Shown here: positions 58,789 to 64,000 of the stretch, piece after piece
Position numbering within the stretch: position 1 is the first letter of the stretch
How the letters are laid out: each line of letters opens with the position of its first letter
Assembly: GCA_036571765.1 (NCBI GenBank)
Contig: BROE01000019.1
Location: forward strand, 5,581,824 to 5,645,823
Direction: 5' to 3'
DNA length: 64,000 nucleotides
DNA from: Plecoglossus altivelis
Lineage: Eukaryota > Chordata > Actinopteri > Osmeriformes > Plecoglossidae
Translations under genes and position numbers: made by a program
The notes under the pieces: model-generated
Databases searched by the model: none
What the model saw: the letters and a program-made list of their open reading frames with translations, nothing else
What the model was told of the DNA's origin: nothing

Positions 58789-59455
58789 TTCAACCTCTGG
58801 TGCCCTGGATAGAGCCTCTGGTGACCTGGATAGAGCCTCTGGTGCCCTGGATAGAGCCTCTGGTGCCCTGGATAGAGCCTCTGGTGCCCTGGATTTAGCC
58901 TCTGGTGCCCTGGATAGAGCCTCTGGTGCCCTGGATAGAGCCTCTGGTGCCCTGGATAGAGCCTCTGGTGCCCTGGATAGAGCCTCTGGTGCCCTGGATA
59001 TAGCCTCTGGTGCCCTGGATAGAGCCTCTGGTGCCCTGGATATAGCCTCTGGTGCTCTAGATAGAGCTTATGGTGCCCTGGATAGAGCCTCTGGTGCCCT
59101 GGATAGAGCCTGTGGTGCCCTGGATATAGCCTCTGGTGCTCTAGATAGAGCTTATGGTGCCCTGGGTAGAGCCTGTGGTGCCATGGGTAGAGCCTGTGGT
59201 GCCCTGGGTAGAGCCTGTGGTGCCATGAATAGAGCCTGTGGTGCCATGGGTAGAGCCTGTGGTGCCATGGGTAGAGCCTGTGGTGCCATGGGTAGAGCCT
59301 GTGGTGCCCTGGATAGAGCCTGTGGTGCCATGGGTAGAGCCTGTGGTGCCATGGGTAGAGCCTGTGGTGCCCTGGATAGAGCCTGTGGTGCCCTGGATAG
59401 AGCCTGTGGTGCCCTGGGTAGAGCCTGTGGTGCCATGGGTAGAGCCTGTGGATAG
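58789..59455. repeat. 21-bp minisatellite, about 31 copies
   Basis: About 31 head-to-tail copies of GCCTCTGGTGCCCTGGATAGA and variants. The left half is mostly CTCTGGTGCCCTGGATAG; the right half is mostly CTGTGGTGCCATGGGTAG. No unit has an indel, so frames on both strands stay open (a 247-aa frame forward). It lies in the snx19 intron region. Confidence 0.97.
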
Positions 59456-61419
59456 AGCTGATAAGGAGGGGTGGGGTCTGGAGGGGGGCTGAGGAACATT
59501 CACTTGGACCACAGTGTTGACAGTGGGCTCAAAACATAAGCCTGACAAAATGGTGATAACTCTATTTTCTCTATGTGATGTAGTTGTTTGTTTTCTGAGT
59601 AGAATAATTTTAGAAAACCTATTTTGTGTTTACTCTGTCTGGGGAAGGATCTCTTACCACAAAGTTATGGTAGTAATTGATAGTGATATGATGACTGGGT
59701 CTTTTAAAAGCCTCCCAGGTTCTGCTTATTAAAAGGTGTCTGGGCACAGAATGTTCTGAACTTGTATTTATACTCGCGCAGTGCTTGGGTTTGGACTGGG
59801 TCAGGAGGTGTGTCCAACTCTCTCTTTGAATTGGTTTGTATAATTCCATTTGGCAGGAAGCACCAAGGGTGTGAGACCTGATATGACCCTGTCTTATCTG
59901 TAGATAGAATCAACTCCCATCCATGAGGACTCTGTCATCCTAGACAACCACGATAAGTACCCTAGCTGATGCTTTGAATTGAAACAGATTAACAGGCTAC
60001 CTTTTGTTAAAGGGAGTACTTTTCCCTAATAGGGCCATGTTTCCACGCGCTCTGTCGAGTGCAGCATGCCTGTCATCCATATGAAAGACGGTATATGATT
60101 TGTCTAAATCCACAGGGGAGTAGTAGTCCTTGGGTCCGCCTCCACTATGGATTTACTGGCTTGGAAGGTTCTCAACATCCAGGCATATAGAGCTAAAGAA
60201 TGACGTCAAATTCTGAAACATTCTGGACATATTTAGTGATATGGAGGGTCCTGCGTTTGCCTCTCTGCCGTGTTTAGAGTTGAGATGCAGTTACTGGCCA
60301 GGAACGCTGAATCAATGGAACGATGCATTCAATCATTTCAAAGGGTTCACCGTTTTAGTTTAAATCAAGGCTATCAACGAAAGCATCTTTCATTTACGAG
60401 TGAGGATGGGATGGGAAAGGGAAGGGTGTGAAATGTGGACTGCGCTGGACCCGGGTCAACGCTAGATCTTTGTTCTTGAGTTATGTATGTGGTTTAACGC
60501 GCTGCAAACCTTTTGCTGTGGACGATACTCCTAGCTGTGAAATGCTGTACCGGTTTGGAAATGTTTGGTTTCTCTCTCTCTCAAACACACGCACACGCAT
60601 ACACATACTTACACCCCTTAAAATTACCGCTCCCAAAACAGAGATTTTTCATCTTTTAGCATTTAGATTTATGTGATTCCAGGACACCCAAGCCTATACT
60701 CTGCACAAGGCCTAGCAGGTGCTGGGAGCGAGCGCAGCCAGAGACCTGCTACAGTGCGATGCATACTTTGGCATGGGTGCTGTGGAACAGTTCTAAGGAG
60801 GACATGTTACACAATGCCTCCGATCCGTTTAATGTCTGCACACACACTGTGGTGTTTCATCCCTCTGTGTACACACTGTACTCTGCCTAAATGGAACAAG
60901 CTACTGACCCAGCCTGTGTACGTGGCCGCCCATGCCCCCCCCCTCCCCTCTACTAAGGAGACTTGGAGAAGGAGGAATAAGACAAGCTCAGTGTGGTCTT
61001 ATGAGATCCACTGGGGCCTCAAGAGGTGTATTTTATTAATATGACCTCATCTTTGATTTTAGGTGTTCCTCTTTAAGACCTAATCTAGATTAACTTGGTG
61101 TGGCGTTAGGTGTCTATACATGCCCTTATGTGACCCCACCTCAGGCCATGATAGTAAACACCAGACTCATGATGTCAGATGCCCAGTTGACAGCAGGCCT
61201 TAGTTAATATGGTTATGCTCCTGAAAAAGTGTTGTACAGAAACCTGAGTCGGGGAGGGTAATATTAGGAACGTTTGGAATGAACGCTCTCACCATAAACT
61301 GTCAATGACGTGAAGTCACTTAATGTGTCTTCGAAACGCACCCCTATCAGCTAGCCCAGAAATGAGAGCTGTCTGAGCTGTTGTGTATGTGTTGTCTGAT
61401 CCCTCTCTCTGTCCGTCAC

Positions 61420-62222
61420 CTCTCTCTCTCCCTCACCTCTCTCTCTCTCCGTCACCTCTCTCTCTCTCTGTCCCTCACCTCTCTCTCTCTCTCCGTCACC
61501 TCTCTCCGTCACCTCTCTCTCCCTCACCTCTCTCCCTCACCTCTCTCTCTGTCACCTCTCTCTCTCCCTCCCCTCTCTCTCTCCCTCCCCTCTCTNNNNN
61601 NNNNNNNNNNNNNNNNNNNNNNNNNNNNNNNNNNNNNNNNNNNNNNNNNNNNNNNNNNNNNNNNNNNNNNNNNNNNNNNNNNNNNNNNNNNNNNNNNNNN
61701 NNNNNNNNNNNNNNNNNNNNNNNNNNNNNNNNNNNNNNNNNNNNNNNNNNNNNNNNNNNNNNNNNNNNNNNNNNNNNNNNNNNNNNNNNNNNNNNNNNNN
61801 NNNNNNNNNNNNNNNNNNNNNNNNNNNNNNNNNNNNNNNNNNNNNNNNNNNNNNNNNNNNNNNNNNNNNNNNNNNNNNNNNNNNNNNNNNNNNNNNNNNN
61901 NNNNNNNNNNNNNNNNNNNNNNNNNNNNNNNNNNNNNNNNNNNNNNNNNNNNNNNNNNNNNNNNNNNNNNNNNNNNNNNNNNNNNNNNNNNNNNNNNNNN
62001 NNNNNNNNNNNNNNNNNNNNNNNNNNNNNNNNNNNNNNNNNNNNNNNNNNNNNNNNNNNNNNNNNNNNNNNNNNNNNNNNNNNNNNNNNNNNNNNNNNNN
62101 NNNNNNNNNNNNNNNNNNNNNNNNNNNNNNNNNNNNNNNNNNNNNNNNNNNNNNNNNNNNNNNNNNNNNNNNNNNNNNNNNNNNNNNNNNNNNNNNNNNN
62201 NNNNNNNNNNNNNNNNNTCTCA

Positions 62223-62284
<62 letters not shown>

Positions 62285-62290
62285 GTCACC
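61420..62290. repeat. (CT)n-rich tract interrupted by a gap
   Basis: CTCT and CACCTCTCT units run up to the gap on the left and continue as pure CT on the right. The repeat evidently spans the missing sequence. Confidence 0.95.
61596..62217. other. Assembly gap (622 N)
   Basis: 622 N bases inside a CT-rich repeat. The non-round size suggests an estimated length. Confidence 0.99.
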
Positions 62291-62998
62291 AAACCACAAC
62301 CAAATGACGGTTTATTTCTGCCTTGACCCCTGTCCCCCAGACAGCAGTTGGACGAGCCAGGTTCACAGCAAGGCCAAGGCCATGGTCAGGTTCTTCTCTC
62401 CTAAAATGGTAGCAGCAGTTTGCTTTGCTGTTTGGCCTTGTGGTTTGGCCTGTGGTTAATGACCAGACATTTTTCAGTGAGTGAGTGAGTGAGTGATTGT
62501 CCTCTGTCTAATCACCCTGTGGCGTTGTTCTGACAGAGCTGTGGACAGTGGGAGTGGGAGGCCTGTGAGCTGGCCTCACCCCTGGAACAGGAAGCCTGTG
62601 TTTATTCCGTACACACTGACATGTGGTAAGCAGGTGCTGCATTGTCTAGGGTAGGGAGCTCTGCTCTCCATGCTGGGAAGATGATGAGGTGCGCAGAAGC
62701 AGAGACGCCTGTTAGCCGGAGACATGCTAGGGAAGACCTCGCGCCCAAGGGCTGGGCTATTAGGAGGTGAATATGATGATTTGAGGTTGTGTGAGTGTAA
62801 CACACCCTGCTAACCAGGCCGTGGGAGCTGTTGTTGTGGGCAGGAGAGTGCTGCCTCAGATCTCCTGACCTTGCTGTTCTGCCAGTAGTAGTAACTAGAC
62901 TGGCTGGATGGGTTGTAAAGATGTTGGGAGATTCTTTCTGGAAAATCTCTTTTATACTGCTGCCTGTAAATCACGCATAAAACCCAAGAAGATTTGTT

Positions 62999-63140
62999 TG
63001 GAGTTGTGTGTCCTGTAGGAGTATGTTTTATTAGATATAGAGTATTGGAGTTGTGTGTCCTGTAGGAGTGTGTTTTATTAGATAGAGAGTATTGGAGTTG
63101 TGTGTCCTGTAGGAGTGTGTTTTATTAGATACAGATTATT
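62999..63140. repeat. 45-bp tandem repeat, three copies
   Basis: A unit containing GGAGTTGTGTGTCCTGTAGG and TTTTATTAGATA is present three times head to tail with two or three substitutions. Confidence 0.9.
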
Positions 63141-64000
63141 TGGATGGGCAGCTTTGGTTGGATGAGCTGTCCTGATCAGAGCAGCTGTTCCCCCCTGCAG
63201 TCTAGCCTTGCTTTGGGAAGTGTAGTGTCCTGCCTGTAGTGTCATTTTCAACCACCAGGTGGCAGCATACACCTACACCCGCACCACGCTCAGATTTCAC
63301 AGGACAGGTAGGATGGACATTCTACATTAGAAGGCCCCTGGACACACATAAGGGATATAAGGCACAGAGGCATTTTTATTTCCTATTTTAAACGTTTTAT
63401 TTAGTCTTTATTCATTGACTTCACTGTCCATCATAAAAAGAGACAAAGTTACCATTGCACTGTTGTACTCGGGCTGTACGACAGGGTTAGGCATTTGGTT
63501 CTAGTTGTGTGAGTTGAGCAGGTGGTTTGAGTCAGTCAGCAGCAGCCTAATAGGAACCCGCCGGACTCCTTTGATAAGGCTGCAACTGAGGCCTTGCCTC
63601 ATTGACCTGATCCTTCGGTGCCAAAAGCCAGAGCACACAAACACGGCCACACAAACAGAAACTTGCACGGCCTTGACGTTTTCATACATGGTGTGTAACT
63701 ATCTGTCCTGTTCCGCTGTGTGCGGGCAGCCCTGGCAGCGACCAGACACCACCTTGAGGCCAGACCAGCGCTGTTGGGGGAAAAAGCTGTGATCCGGAAC
63801 CCAGGTCTGTGTCTGTTCCCTCACCCAGCAGGAGGGAGGCAGAAGAATCAGCCCTGCCAGCAGACACACAAACACACACCGCTGCAATAATAGTTTCCAT
63901 CTTTACTGTACCGACTGATGTAACAGTGTGATAACTCTGGAATTGGTGAATCTAATTTGGATTCTATTGATGCGATGTCTGTGAATGTTTTTCTTCCTTG

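Larger units (their letters stand above)
57122..64000 (+). other. Long snx19 intron or region with no further exon found
   Basis: After the exon ending FGTFIER I could not find a following exon with the expected W-L start. The region holds two minisatellites, a 45-bp triplicate, CT-rich sequence and a 622-N gap. Either the intron is long, the next exon is in the gap, or the remaining exons lie right of the window. Confidence 0.5.

Noticed and set aside
62337..62459. Possible exon QLDEPGSQQG after a CCCCAG acceptor
   Set aside because: No match to the SNX19 C-terminus, and the frame required by the upstream exon ends quickly.
61381..62459. Very long Ser/Leu-rich frames of 300+ codons
   Set aside because: They consist of CT repeat and N bases from the gap.

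Overview
The window is nuclear DNA from a ray-finned (teleost) fish. Its genes are split into many short GT-AG exons, several 3' UTRs end at AATAAA or ATTAAA, simple repeats are abundant, and two runs of N mark scaffold gaps. All products are vertebrate proteins. Most of the human counterparts I recognise lie on chromosome 19q (RAB4B, RTN2, PPM1N, SDHAF1, QPCTL, MEIOSIN/BHMG1, SIPA1L3, WDR87, ITPKC), so the segment is a reshuffled piece of the fish equivalent of human 19q13. I saw no CRISPR array, operon, tRNA, rRNA or intact transposon.

Layout. (1) 109-4724, + strand: the last three coding exons of a nectin-family adhesion receptor; the Ig-domain exons lie left of the window. A gap at 3751-3950 is flanked by two near-identical copies of the same sequence. 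(2) 4.7-12.7 kb: no gene found, only UTR, simple repeats, G/C-rich tracts and one CpG-rich island near 9.1-9.45 kb. (3) 12777-14552, - strand: complete rab4b (214 aa). (4) 15391-16719, - strand: reticulon-homology exons of rtn2. (5) 19420-22893, + strand: complete ppm1n PP2C phosphatase (430 aa), divergent from rtn2. (6) 24865-26595, - strand: complete two-exon THIK-type K2P potassium channel (451 aa). (7) 28620-29282, - strand: a 109-aa three-exon protein I do not recognise. (8) 29803-30051, - strand: single-exon sdhaf1. (9) 31552-34053, - strand: qpctl glutaminyl cyclase (399 aa). (10) 35416-38262, + strand: meiosin, a bHLH plus HMG-box meiotic initiator (508 aa). (11) 39461-42117, - strand: a gene encoding only the C-terminal part of SIPA1L3. 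(12) 43569-48539, + strand: a WDR87-like WD-repeat protein (1431 aa). (13) 49614-52509, - strand: itpkc IP3 3-kinase (456 aa). (14) 53409-57121 and beyond, + strand: snx19, still open at the right edge; its last visible intron carries two minisatellites, other repeats and a 622-base gap.

The genes do not form one pathway; they are ordinary vertebrate neighbours. Membrane traffic recurs (rab4b recycling endosomes, rtn2 ER shaping, snx19 endosome-ER, qpctl Golgi). Divergent pairs (rtn2/ppm1n, qpctl/meiosin, sipa1l3-like/wdr87, itpkc/snx19) suggest shared promoter regions. The points most worth a second look are the fish meiosin, the SIPA1L3 gene without its RapGAP and PDZ exons, the unrecognised 109-aa protein, the expanded 21-bp and 42-bp repeats that stay open as reading frames, and the probable false duplication at the first gap. 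Exon joins were read by eye from splice signals and frame; for every complete gene the summed exon length is an exact multiple of three.
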